From Lepidodermella squamata (taxonomy: Eukaryota; Gastrotricha), in the NCBI GenBank assembly GCA_047495785.1, contig JBLDXI010000032.1, positions 1,674,001 to 1,738,000 of the forward strand: a DNA stretch of 64,000 nucleotides, read 5' to 3'. A program made the position numbers and the translations under genes. The notes beneath the pieces were generated by a model, which saw only the letters and a program-made list of their open reading frames with translations, had not been told where the DNA came from and did no database searches. Shown here one piece after another: positions 22,658 to 33,300 of this stretch. Each line of letters starts with the position of its first letter. Position 1 is the stretch's first letter.

Positions 22658-25099
22658 ATGGCATCGAAAGAAGCTAAAAAAGAGGAAGCCACTGTTGCTT
22701 TCATACTAAAAGAAGGTCAGTACGTCCAAGCTCCGATTTTCCGACAAAGGAGTAGATCGAAATGTAATTTTGGCATGATTTCAAACGCTTTCAACTCTCC
22801 AATATATATAAATATAGGTTTTTGCTGGGTTGTTGTTGGAGGCTTGGTCTCACTTTCAATAGCATTGTCTATTCTATTTGTCGTTCTTTGGCTGCAGTCT
22901 CAGAAGCAAGGCGCGTCCGATTACTCTTTGAACCCGGTTGAACATGGAACTCATTCTACCTTTCCCGAATGGATCTTTACTTCTGGTCGCACAGTAGCAT
23001 CTTCAACTACAAGTTCAAGTTCGCAAGAGTCATCAAAAACATTCCATTCATCATCGTCCTCGTCTATAATAAGCACTACAACAACTCGGATTGCAACAGA
23101 CTCAAGTCCAGGTTCGCAAGAGCCGTCAACAACATCCAAATCCTCGTTCCTCTCGACAAGAATGACAACTCGGCCTACGACAAAAACCTCTACCACCAGA
23201 AACGGTTTCGACTCGAGCGACATGAAAAAATACCTTGCGGACTTGGAGGAATCATGCGCAACTACTGAATGTTCAGAAAAGATCAGTAGGATGTCTGACA
23301 TCATGATCCATTCAGCCGATCCATGCGAAGATTTTTACGAGTACGCTTGCGGAAACTACGAACATTACGATGATGTTGCCGATGTAACCTATGGCGTTCC
23401 TGAGGAGGCGAGTGCCAAGTGGATAAAGCAGTTTCTTGGACTTATTGGAAGTCCTCGAGTCGATGAATTTAACTGGAAGAGTGACAGGAAAGTTGTGGAC
23501 TACTATCACGCCTGCTATAACACAGATTCGTGGGCCTATACCGAACCGGCACTTCAAGCAATAGTCCGATCAATGGGCGGGTTCAACAGCCCGATTCAGT
23601 CATCATCAACTTTTCGAAGCAGATTCGAGCGACTATTTGACTATGGCGTCGACAATATTATAGCCATTCACATGCGTGATATGGATGATTCGGAAAAACT
23701 GAGAGTTGCAATCTCTCCAGGAACCCTTCGTACGTGGCCAAGTGCTCGAACGGCTCTTAAAACACTAGCTTCAAATCTCGACGCCCCCATCACCATGAGG
23801 TACGGCTCTGCTCTACTTGACATCGAAACGTTTGAAAGAGAGCTGTACAGCTTGAAACCAGCGGAGCAAAGTGGCAGAACCCATGAAACCTCTCCTGCCG
23901 AGTTGGACAAATGCTGCTCTCTCCTAAATTGGACATCATTGCTTAGCAGCTTTGGCCAATCTCGAAACTTCGATCTTCTCAATATGTCAATATACATCAA
24001 TGACTCATTCTGCGAATATCTTCAGGATACCTGCCGCGAAATTAGTGGTATGATGTCGAACGAGAATGGTCAAAAGACCCTGCAGAATTTTCTAGTCTTC
24101 GAGGCTTTGTTGAAGTATTTTGAAATACCTCGAATGACAACCAAGGAGCACTGCGTCAACGAAGTGATCAAGTTCTTACCCCTTGCATCGACATCAATGT
24201 TCAGGCGAGCTTTTTTCGATGAGAAATCCGTTCCAATTGCTAATGAACTCGCTGATGGAACTAAAAGTACCTTCCGTAAAGCAATCTCAGATTCCGAGTA
24301 CTTCAACCCGGAAACCAAAGCTGAGTTGGTGAAGCTGATAGGCTCGTTGACAATCAGCATTTGGCCTCCGGATCTCGTATTAAATCGCGCTGCAATCGAG
24401 GCTTATCATCGAAATTTGACAATAACCCGATCCTCATACATGGCGAACTTCTATGCAGCAAGCCGTTTCTTGGAGGGTGGCATTATGAAGCATTACATCA
24501 ATGGCGATATATCCATGGTCGCCACGGGGTTGCACTACAACGCCATGTACGAAAATATATTGAATAATCGCATCATTTCCTTGATGCCTGCGTGGATGGC
24601 TCCAATTTTCGAACCGTCCTACCCAGCAGCAGTTCAACACGGCTCGGCAGCAACTACCATTTCACACGAATTGACTCATCTGTTCGACAATCTTGGGCTG
24701 AAGACAGTTTTTAAGGCAGATCCTTTCCTAGCCAGCCGAAAGCAGTGCATCTCTAGAATGTATCAACAAATTGGCCGAGAAGGCGGGCGTTACTTGAAAA
24801 CGGATAACACGTTGGACGACGATATTGCTGATATGTTATCAGTTCCTCTTTCGTACTCTCTATATCAAAAGGAACCACGTAGTGACATGGACAACAGACT
24901 GTTTTTCCTGTCATATGCTCAGCTGCAGTGCTCAAAACAGCCGCAGTCAAATTTGTACCGGATTCTGCAAGATCGCCATTCACCGCCAAAGTTCAGAGTT
25001 TTGGCATCTCTGAGTAACAGCCGACAGTTTTCTCAGGCATTCAACTGCCCGGCTTCGTCTAAAATGGCACGTTACCAGGACCGGTGTGTATTGTACTGA
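22658..25099 (+). CDS. M13 peptidase family protein 4, paralogue of M13-3 with longer Ser/Thr stalk
   Basis: Best model: exons 22658-22763 and 22818-25099, 795 residues. The 54-nt intron is stop-free and a multiple of three, so an unspliced reading also stays open; the orthologous 53-nt intron in M13-3 shows it is an intron. The cytosolic tail MASKEAKKEEATVAFIL is followed by a membrane segment, then a Ser/Thr-rich stalk about 45 residues longer than in M13-3 and probably O-glycosylated. DPCEDFYEYACGNYEH, HELTH (24665-24679) and DDIAD follow, again with Asp as third zinc ligand. It ends HSPPKFR and CPASSKMARYQDRCVLY. AATAAA is at 25134-25139. Its 3' end converges with the astacin-like gene A, only 103 bp between stop codons. 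Confidence 0.88.
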   Translation: MASKEAKKEEATVAFILKEGQYVQAPIFRQRSRSKCNFGMISNAFNSPIYINIGFCWVVVGGLVSLSIALSILFVVLWLQSQKQGASDYSLNPVEHGTHSTFPEWIFTSGRTVASSTTSSSSQESSKTFHSSSSSSIISTTTTRIATDSSPGSQEPSTTSKSSFLSTRMTTRPTTKTSTTRNGFDSSDMKKYLADLEESCATTECSEKISRMSDIMIHSADPCEDFYEYACGNYEHYDDVADVTYGVPEEASAKWIKQFLGLIGSPRVDEFNWKSDRKVVDYYHACYNTDSWAYTEPALQAIVRSMGGFNSPIQSSSTFRSRFERLFDYGVDNIIAIHMRDMDDSEKLRVAISPGTLRTWPSARTALKTLASNLDAPITMRYGSALLDIETFERELYSLKPAEQSGRTHETSPAELDKCCSLLNWTSLLSSFGQSRNFDLLNMSIYINDSFCEYLQDTCREISGMMSNENGQKTLQNFLVFEALLKYFEIPRMTTKEHCVNEVIKFLPLASTSMFRRAFFDEKSVPIANELADGTKSTFRKAISDSEYFNPETKAELVKLIGSLTISIWPPDLVLNRAAIEAYHRNLTITRSSYMANFYAASRFLEGGIMKHYINGDISMVATGLHYNAMYENILNNRIISLMPAWMAPIFEPSYPAAVQHGSAATTISHELTHLFDNLGLKTVFKADPFLASRKQCISRMYQQIGREGGRYLKTDNTLDDDIADMLSVPLSYSLYQKEPRSDMDNRLFFLSYAQLQCSKQPQSNLYRILQDRHSPPKFRVLASLSNSRQFSQAFNCPASSKMARYQDRCVLY

Positions 25100-25202
25100 A
25101 CATTTTTCTAGTCATGAACAATTTCAAAAAAAAAATAAATCATCTCTTATCTAACACTTATCATAGTTCAGTCACTGTCACATGTCCAATAGTCCTTATA
25201 CG

Positions 25203-28200
25203 TTAAATCAACTCGTATTTTTCGCAAATTGCTTGAGAAATAGACGCTGCACAGGATGAGTCGGAAAGATATAGGATGTCTTGACCAGCTGAATCGTCGA
25301 AGACAGGCTTTAAGGTTGCGCATTCCAAGCCAGCTATCAAAGAGAAACATGAAGTTCTGGAATATCCAGTGTCAATCACTTACTTGGAGGTGATAAGGGT
25401 GCCCACATTGAGGGATCGTTATCAAAAGGGATAACAGGCGTGCCGTTGGCCCACCGGTAGAAATTAGATGAATTAGGAACCTTCTTCGCACTGACCCAAA
25501 ATGTTGCATTGCTAAACATGCTTCGAGCTTGGGCAAGTTGTTCGAACGTAACGATAGACGCCAACATGCCGTTTTGAGCCTCGCAAGCTGCTGCAGCTTC
25601 CTTCGCGCTAGAAAACGTAGCGTTAGTCGACGTAACCTGGAATAGCGTTTTCTCGTAGTTCTGCGATTCGCACTCTTCCATTTCCGAGAAAATGATGCTG
25701 ACAGCCATGACTTCATCCGATGGACAGCCGTCGGTGCGTGGGTAGCACTTGTATACTGAGGTTGATGGATTCAGACACTTGATCACGCCAAAGTTATGGC
25801 AGGCTTTGTAGTTAACCAGGTAACTACTGGACACGTTGAAGAGACGAAGCTGGAAAACATGGACAAATATCAAGGTAAAACGTGTATTTTCCGAATCTTG
25901 CCTCATTTTCAGTGGCGGCATTGCAAGAGTTTTCGATGCAGCGATATTTCAACCCAAGCTTTCTAGCACAAAATCGGAAGTAGCTCTAAATTTTAAGATT
26001 ACACTCAGCAATCTTGCAATATTGAAAGCTTACTCCTATAACACACTCAGCAAATGACGTGTATGTTCGAGCGGATGGTACCTTCAAGAAATGGAAGCAT
26101 ATAAACGACAGGACGCTTCGGTTTTGGTTATTACCAATGGGGAAGGACAGGTTTTCCCTACGGAGATGCATCCGGTAGATATCGATTGGTCATTCAAGCA
26201 CCGTTTCACTTGGGTCTAGAATGTGAAGAATCGCAAAGGTTCAACTTTTGATGCAAAGAAAATTGTCAACTCACTTGTTCGTTACAGGTTTTCACTGCCG
26301 CGTTATGATTCTCGGCGTAAGAATCTGAGTCTTCGAAATCAGCAAGCTATTCAACTGTAATTATTTGAGCAAATCAATGATTTGGTTATTATACCTTGAA
26401 TTGATTTTCTGGGCAAGCAGTGATTCGACTACCGATCGTGTAGGTCACATTATCTATGGAAAAGCAGCATCTGGCATTCTAGGAAAATAATAAAAAAATT
26501 TCATCACAATTAAGGACAGGATGCAACCTTAAGAAACGTTTGGTGAATAAATTCTAGCAAAAATGAGATTGTCCCTTGGATATTGGGCATTAAATTCTCC
26601 GCCAACTGAGCTTTAACTTGAAAGCATGAAAGTAAAGGCGATTTGAGTCATAATCGATTTTGGAATAAAAGAAGAGACGTGAATTTAGATATCGTTTTTG
26701 GTTATTGGACCCTCATATGTTCCTCATATGTTCCTCATATGTTCCTCATATGTTCCTCATATGTTCCATCCCGTAAAATATGTTCCTGAAAAACATATTT
26801 TGCGGGATGGAAGTTGATAGAACCTAACTGTCTTGATCCGTTACAATTCGACCTTTCAAGGCCGTTGCATATGCAAATGAGCATCCTATTTATGAAATAA
26901 TAAAGCCTTCGAAAAAATCTCAAAAATTAAAGGAAAAATTCCAAACCTAGTTAGAGATTTTCAGGGAAAGGGTGACTTAAGTCCTAAGTTGACCTTCGTA
27001 TAGATCGAATCATGTTAAAAGTTGATAAGACATACCCCAAGACGACAGGGAGCGAAATCGGCATAAACCAGTTCATTCGGAGGCTTCGACGTATCGAAAG
27101 GTTGAAGCTGTGAGAAGAAATGAAGACCTCTCCAATCAAAGATAAATAATGGTCAATTTAGATATACCTGATACTCCTTCGTATCGTCACAGCCGGTATT
27201 TTGCGGCTTACAACCAGCGAATAAATTAGTGTTTTTCGAAACACATCTGATGTACTGCTCTGAAATTCAAGGCGGATGAGAAGATAAGGAACTTAGCGAG
27301 TATCAAAATTACCGCATTCTCGAATGGGTGTGCAGTTTCGGGCCAAAGTGTAAGCAGAATCGACGTAGCAAAACGGGTAAGGCTTCGAAGTCGGATTGCG
27401 ACAAGCGCTGTGATGCAAATTCGCCTGAGGAAAGTCCAGTTCTTTAACCAGTTTCTGTAAAGTCCATTCAAAACACGGATCGCCATTGTCGGCTGTCCTC
27501 ATCGAGCCCTGGTAATCGTAGCCGGTCGGCGTGAATTTGCACTCGTTCGACAGTTTTGTCACCGGTTTGCCGTCGCAGGCGGCGTAGACGTAGAGGTTTG
27601 AAGCTCCCAGTTCCAAGGTGTTGCCCCGTTTGAAGACTACAGTAACACTATCAGCCATCGTTGCGAAAATTCGCCCGCTGCTGACTCCACAAGTGCAAAA
27701 CCTTGGTCATTGTAGAACTTTTTAAAGGAAGAAATTTAAATATTCAATCACTTACACGCCACTGGGCTTATTCGGCTTTGAATCCTCCCAGATTTCGATT
27801 AAATTGGTACACTCTTGAGCTAATAATAAAGAAGGCGGCTTAGATGATTGCAATAAGATGATTGCTGGACCTACCGCTTGAATAGCAATCTCTGTTTTTG
27901 ACTGAAATAGGTCTCGTGTCGAATCCAAACACCATGCCTGTCCCAGGACTCCCCTGTTCCATTAAACATAACTATTCGTTTTCCAATAAAAAATGAATTT
28001 TTACAGAAGTGATCCTCCATGCACAGTTCAGGCCTAGGCTTGGCGAACCAGAGGGCATTGCGATCGAGCGGGTTGAGCAGCCGGGTACGGTCGTAGTTTG
28101 CAGCGAGTTGCCGCATTGCGCGCTATTTTGAATGAGCGTTGAGCAGTTGGTTGCTGGGTCGTAACCGGGGCGACAAATGCATTGCTGGCACCCAGCACCC

Positions 28201-30016
28201 GGCGCGCCGTTGTCATTGCAATCAAGGTTGCAATTACCTGAAATATGTTAGATAGTGAGATGAAGTGAGACAAGTGAGATGAAATTTCAAATTTTAATTT
28301 AAATTTAATTTTCTTATGCGAATTTATCGGTTAAATTTTAGAATTTGAATTTAAATTTGATACGGCCAAAATGAGCTAAAGCATAACTGAATTTATGATC
28401 AAAAATTATTTACAAAAATTCAGAAAAAAATTAGAATATTTTTTAGCGAAACAAAATTTCTTTCGCAATGTTTTTCAAATTTTGAAATTTTCGAAAATTC
28501 TGAATTTAGTAAAACTTCTCGAAACCTGACTTTTCTAAATCAAAGTATTTCAGGTCGATTTCAGGTTGTTTTGGTTGTTCAAAAAACAACCAAAATAAAA
28601 AATAAAAAACCCCTCTTCGGCTTATTTTCTCTAGAAAATGACTGAAATTGCCTGAAAAATGGAGGAAATGTTTGCAAAATTGCCAAAACTTTTCTCGCTT
28701 CGCTCGAAATCCCGAAATTTCGGAAAATGCAAATTTCACTCTCAAATCCATAACAACTACCCAAGAAATGTTCTGGTTACGCTCCTGATCTACGATCAGA
28801 TTAGTGGATTTTATGGTCTAAACCTGGCAATTGGTCAGGTCAATTTTGGGGTCATAGTCCGATTTAGCCATGAAAAAAAATTAATTTAACACAATTTTCG
28901 GATACAAAAATTTCCTGCCTTGACTTAGATATAGGTCAGATTAAAAGACAAATTTCACTTTAATTAGTCAGCGTCCAACTTTTTATTCACACCAGATGAA
29001 ATTGATCTCAAAACTCACATTCTATGACGTCGTTGGCAATTTTCAGCGAGTCGAAGTACGATATCGACTGGCGAGTAGTTCCAATCGTATACAGGTAAGT
29101 CATGTCAATCGGGGTGATCACAGATGGCCCCTTGCTTTGATAGACCCGCGACGGGTGCATCACCGAGCGGAAATCGTACGGATACTTGGCGTAATCGTAT
29201 AGCGTCTTGTTCTGAGGCCATATTTCATAAAAATTTTCCCGGCCACTGTCATAAAATGTATATTTTAAGAGGAAAATTAGGCATTATTAAGGAAGATTTT
29301 ACGGAATAATTGCTGCCCTATTAATGGTGATGTAGCTATCTCGATCCGGTCGAGTGATTTCGTTTGGCTGAAATTAAAATAATTTATTAAAATAATTATA
29401 ATTATTCAAAATAAAATACTCACGAGGCCGAGAGCATTGCCAATGAGGCGGGTTAGTACCCATAGGTTCTAAAATGAAATTGAACGAGATTGGCAATTGG
29501 GAATATTTTTTGCTTACTTCAAGACATGCCGAGGTTAATTCAATAGCTTGCCGAGCAACAGGTTGCCTTCCTATAGCTGGATTGCACACCCTTAATAAGT
29601 GAAATAAAGGCGATTAAAATAATTAATAATTTACTCAATTTACAACTTACCCGACATTAACTTTATCGAAGAACAAAATTCCAGAGGTGTTTGTTGGTTC
29701 AGCGAGAATCTCCTCGAAGGCGACGCAAGATTTCGATGACCACATAGAAAGAGCCGCTTGAATGTTCCGTAGTTGAACAGCGGCAAAACTGTTTCCTTGA
29801 TATCGATGAAAAAAATTATCAGAATTTTTTTGAATTTTTAAGGGTGAGTTACAAACTTGAAGATATGTAAAACTGTACAGGATTCGACCATTTTAAAAGT
29901 TGCGAATCGATAAACTAAAGGAAATGATATATTTCAATTATAGGATATTAGGTTCAGGCCAGTTGGCAAACCTGCGGTAATAAAACCACTGAAAATACCG
30001 TCAAAATTACATTCAT
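25203..30016 (-). CDS. Astacin-like pseudoprotease A: astacin-EGF-CUB-kringle-Cys repeats-lectin
   Basis: Twenty exons: 29972-30016, 29857-29914, 29651-29795, 29518-29590, 29424-29468, 29303-29367, 29019-29245, 28005-28237, 27875-27953, 27756-27819, 27313-27701, 27168-27259, 27036-27107, 26395-26478, 26275-26346, 26135-26215, 26034-26081, 25902-25985, 25384-25849 and 25203-25333. They keep frame throughout and give 850 residues. After a signal peptide comes an astacin fold (about 20-219, Met-turn SVMHPSR). The zinc motif reads R114-L115-I-G-N118-ALGL-P-N124-E in place of HExxHxxGFxHE, so it cannot bind zinc in the known way. Then follow EGF (about 220-255), CUB (about 256-387), kringle (C399-C474), an array of Cys-rich modules (about 475-690) and a C-type lectin-like domain (about 705-850). 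A secreted binding or scaffold protein is inferred. One intron uses a GC donor at 25901. Confidence 0.85.
26711..26810. repeat. 11-bp x 5 tandem repeat followed by a 19-bp-stem hairpin (intronic)
   Basis: CCTCATATGTT is repeated five times from 26711. It is followed by the inverted arms CCATCCCGTAAAATATGTT (26766-26784) and AACATATTTTGCGGGATGG (26792-26810) with a 7-nt loop; the stem has one mismatch. It lies inside the 557-nt intron of gene A. Confidence 0.85.
28238..29018 (-). other. Long (781-nt) intron of astacin-like gene A
   Basis: The longest intron of gene A, between the astacin and EGF exons. It is AT-rich with several short inverted repeats (for example a TTTTGGTTGTT/AACAACCAAAA pair near 28568-28592). 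No nested gene or transposase motif is seen. Confidence 0.6.
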
Positions 30017-30303
30017 CGCTTGAAAAAATGGGATTAAAATAAGATAAAATAAAAATGTTCACTCTGCCTGGAAACGTAGAGCAGTAAGGTAGCACGCGTT
30101 CTGCGTAATTCGACTCGTGCGCGGCTGCTGATACAATTCACAAAAACAGCCCCAATTTTTTGCTGAGACAAAAAAACTCCGACCAATGATATAGGAATAA
30201 TAAAATGTCTTAGTTTATTCAACTTTAAAATCATTCGAAAATAATTTACATTTATTCAGTCGAGCTTTGTTTCAAGTCAATCAAAAATATGATCGGGGTT
30301 ATA

Positions 30304-33300
30304 TTATTCGTATTTTTCACAAATCGCCTGAGCGATCGGCTCATTACACGCAAAATCGGCCAGGTAGAGAGCGGCCGGGTCGGCAGGAGCGGCAAATCCA
30401 GCCTTCAAGGCCGTGCACACCTTTCCACCTTAAACAACAAAATTGGTGACCTATATAATAAAAATTCGAACATGACCTACTTGGCGCAACGCCAGGTGGC
30501 CAAATCGGGTCGCCATTTTCTAAATTGGCTGGAACCAGATTGCCGTCACTCCAGCGATAGACATCCGCCGAGTTGGGCACTTTTCTAGCACTGACCCAAG
30601 AAACGCTGTTGCCAAACATTTGCCGAACCGAGTCTAGATAATTAGCTGTTGTTATCGATGCCAAAATGCCGCCTTGTGCCTCGCAAGCCGCTGCGGCTTC
30701 GTTCGCGTCTTTGAAAGCTCCGCTTGTTGCGGTGACTTGGAACAGGGTTTTCGTAGATGAAAATGACATGCACTCATCATCGCTGGCGAAAATTCGGCTG
30801 ACAGCAACGATCGAGTCGGATGGGCAGCCGTCGTTTCGAAGATGGCACGAGTACGTCGAGTCGGTTGGGTTCAGGCATTTGATGCGGCCGAAATTCAGGC
30901 AGCGTTTGTAGTTTTCTAGGTAGCTGATTGAAGATTCTGTGAAGTCATACAACTGCGTGGGAAAGAAATAAAATAATTTAGTAAAATAATGGCGCTCGAT
31001 TTTTCTGTCTCACGTTATTTTCTTTTGAAGAATCACAGGTTTGGCGATAATCAGCACATCGAAACTTGAGCCCGATTTTACTGGCGCAAAAACGGAAGTA
31101 TTCCTAGTTTAAAAAAGTTCGAGAAAAAATATAAAAAAGTAAATATAAAATAAAATAAGTCAAATATTTAAATAAAATTTCAAATTAATTTAATTTCAAA
31201 ATTAATAAAAATATTAAGAAATTAATTAAAATGATTCAAAAATACCCCGAGTTTGCATTTTGCATAAGATGTGTAAGTCTCAGCTTGAACCTGTTTATAG
31301 AATTCTTTTTTAAAAATGTAGGATGCCAATTTGATTTTTACCGAAGGGATTGGACAGGTTTTATTGGCTGGAACGCAATCGAAAGTTGTTTGATCTACCA
31401 CGCAGCGTCTCAGGTTCACCTGAATAAGCAGAAATAATTCATTATAAGGAGACATTTTTTGAACTTTTTTATCATACCGCGTCTCTGCAGGTCACGACAG
31501 CTTTATTGTGGTTCTCTCGGTACGATTGAAAGCTGACAAAATCACCAAGCTTATAAACAAATAAATTACATGAAATAAACTCAAGACGCAATGAGATCAG
31601 AATCTTACTTTGACTTGGGATGACGTGCATGAAGCCAGGCTGCTTATAGCATAAGATCCGTCTTCTGGAGAAAAGCAGCACCTGGCAGCCTAAAATATAA
31701 ACAAATGCATTAATTAATAGGCAACATAGTGTCCCAGAAATGTTATGGCAGGTAAGTATTGTATAGACCTCTAATCAAGAATCTGCTCGATTACAATAAA
31801 TGACGGCAATAATTTCTCTGTGCATGGCGTTTCACAGCTTGTTACTCTGAAGAATTTGGATTTGTCAGCTGAAATTCGTGATTTCTTATCTGATAGGACG
31901 TTCAAAATTGCCCCTATGATTTTTCATCAGGCTTACACGCGGTGATAGGAAATACTTCTTCACTCCTCGACCCAGATTGCGCCCGTAGTCCTATGTCGAA
32001 ATTACTGACGAAGAAGCGATTACGATAATTCAACGTCTAAAACTCGTCGCAAGTCGATGAACAAGTTTTCACAGGATTCACAGAATTGAAACTGAATCCG
32101 ATAGCTGTTCGTCAAGTGTCAGCCTCATCTCAACTGGAGAAGAAGTTTAAAGTTTATCTACAAAACTTGCAATTTTGTAGATAATCCACCCAAAAGGAAG
32201 TTGACGTTGGCAGCGGTTGTAGCGTGGCTTGCAAATTTTGGCGAATCAATTGCAAATCGATGCCAATACTAGCGCTGAAATTGAACGAATTTTTTCGACT
32301 TTTGGAAAATTCGATAAGAACACGCCTTTTTAAATCCTAATACGATTCGATGACTGAACCTGCTTAACAGAAACTTCAAATACTCAGTTCATTTTTCACC
32401 TCTACCATGGGCTAAAAAATTGTCGCGCTCAAAACAAGAAACCGACGAATCAGACGTCGGTTTTCGATTTTAATATTTTTTAAATTGACTTGACTTCAAA
32501 AATAGACTATCAAGTCCTAGTTACTGCCCATTCTCTACTGCCTTTCGCCTGGGGAAGACTACCCTATCTATTACAAGGTTTTCAATGCAATTAGACCTAT
32601 CTGGCCCACTCTTTCTCCGTTTCCATGTCTCGGTGATTTCGTTTTCCCGATAACGCCCGGCTGTCATGTATTCTGCTACTCCCATTTCACCCAATGCATT
32701 TCCGGGCAGTTGAGGCATTTCAGGTGAAAATCTGTACCTGACTGACCCCCTTCTGTCGCTCTCTCTTCCAAGTTCTTAAGAGGAACCTCGCGGCCGGGAT
32801 TCGACGAGCTCCCACGTTTTGATATCCAAGCCGTTATTTATCCATTGATAAGGAGTAAGTTCGACCGGGTCTTGCTGGACAAACCTCGAACGGACAATTG
32901 CGCCAATGCTTGGCATATAAGGCTACTTTAGCTCTTCATCACCCGACGGTCTACAAGTTAGTGCTGGCCGAGCTGGATCCGACGGAACAGCGGTTCAGCC
33001 ACCTTAACAAGGGCGACGGCATTAATAAGCGCCGCAACGCTAAGTCTCTGATATCCAACGGTCACCGAGTCGGGTCGATTAAAGCTGCTCGACCCCAATA
33101 CCAGCGAATACCCGACTCAACACAACAAAAATATCGACAAAGTCGTCGCCAGCCTAAAGGATTCAACGATGCGTGACGTATTTAACCGGAATGACGCTAC
33201 AACACTGCGGCTCGTCGAAAATATCAGCGCCAGCTCGGCTCAACTAGGCCTCTTCATGCAGCTGATGAGCATTTACGTTGGACAAATCGGCTCCTCCAAC

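Noticed and set aside
22658-25099. M13-4 as one uninterrupted 813-residue exon
   Set aside because: Bases 22764-22817 have GT...AG ends at the exact place of the M13-3 intron and encode nothing similar; splicing restores alignment.
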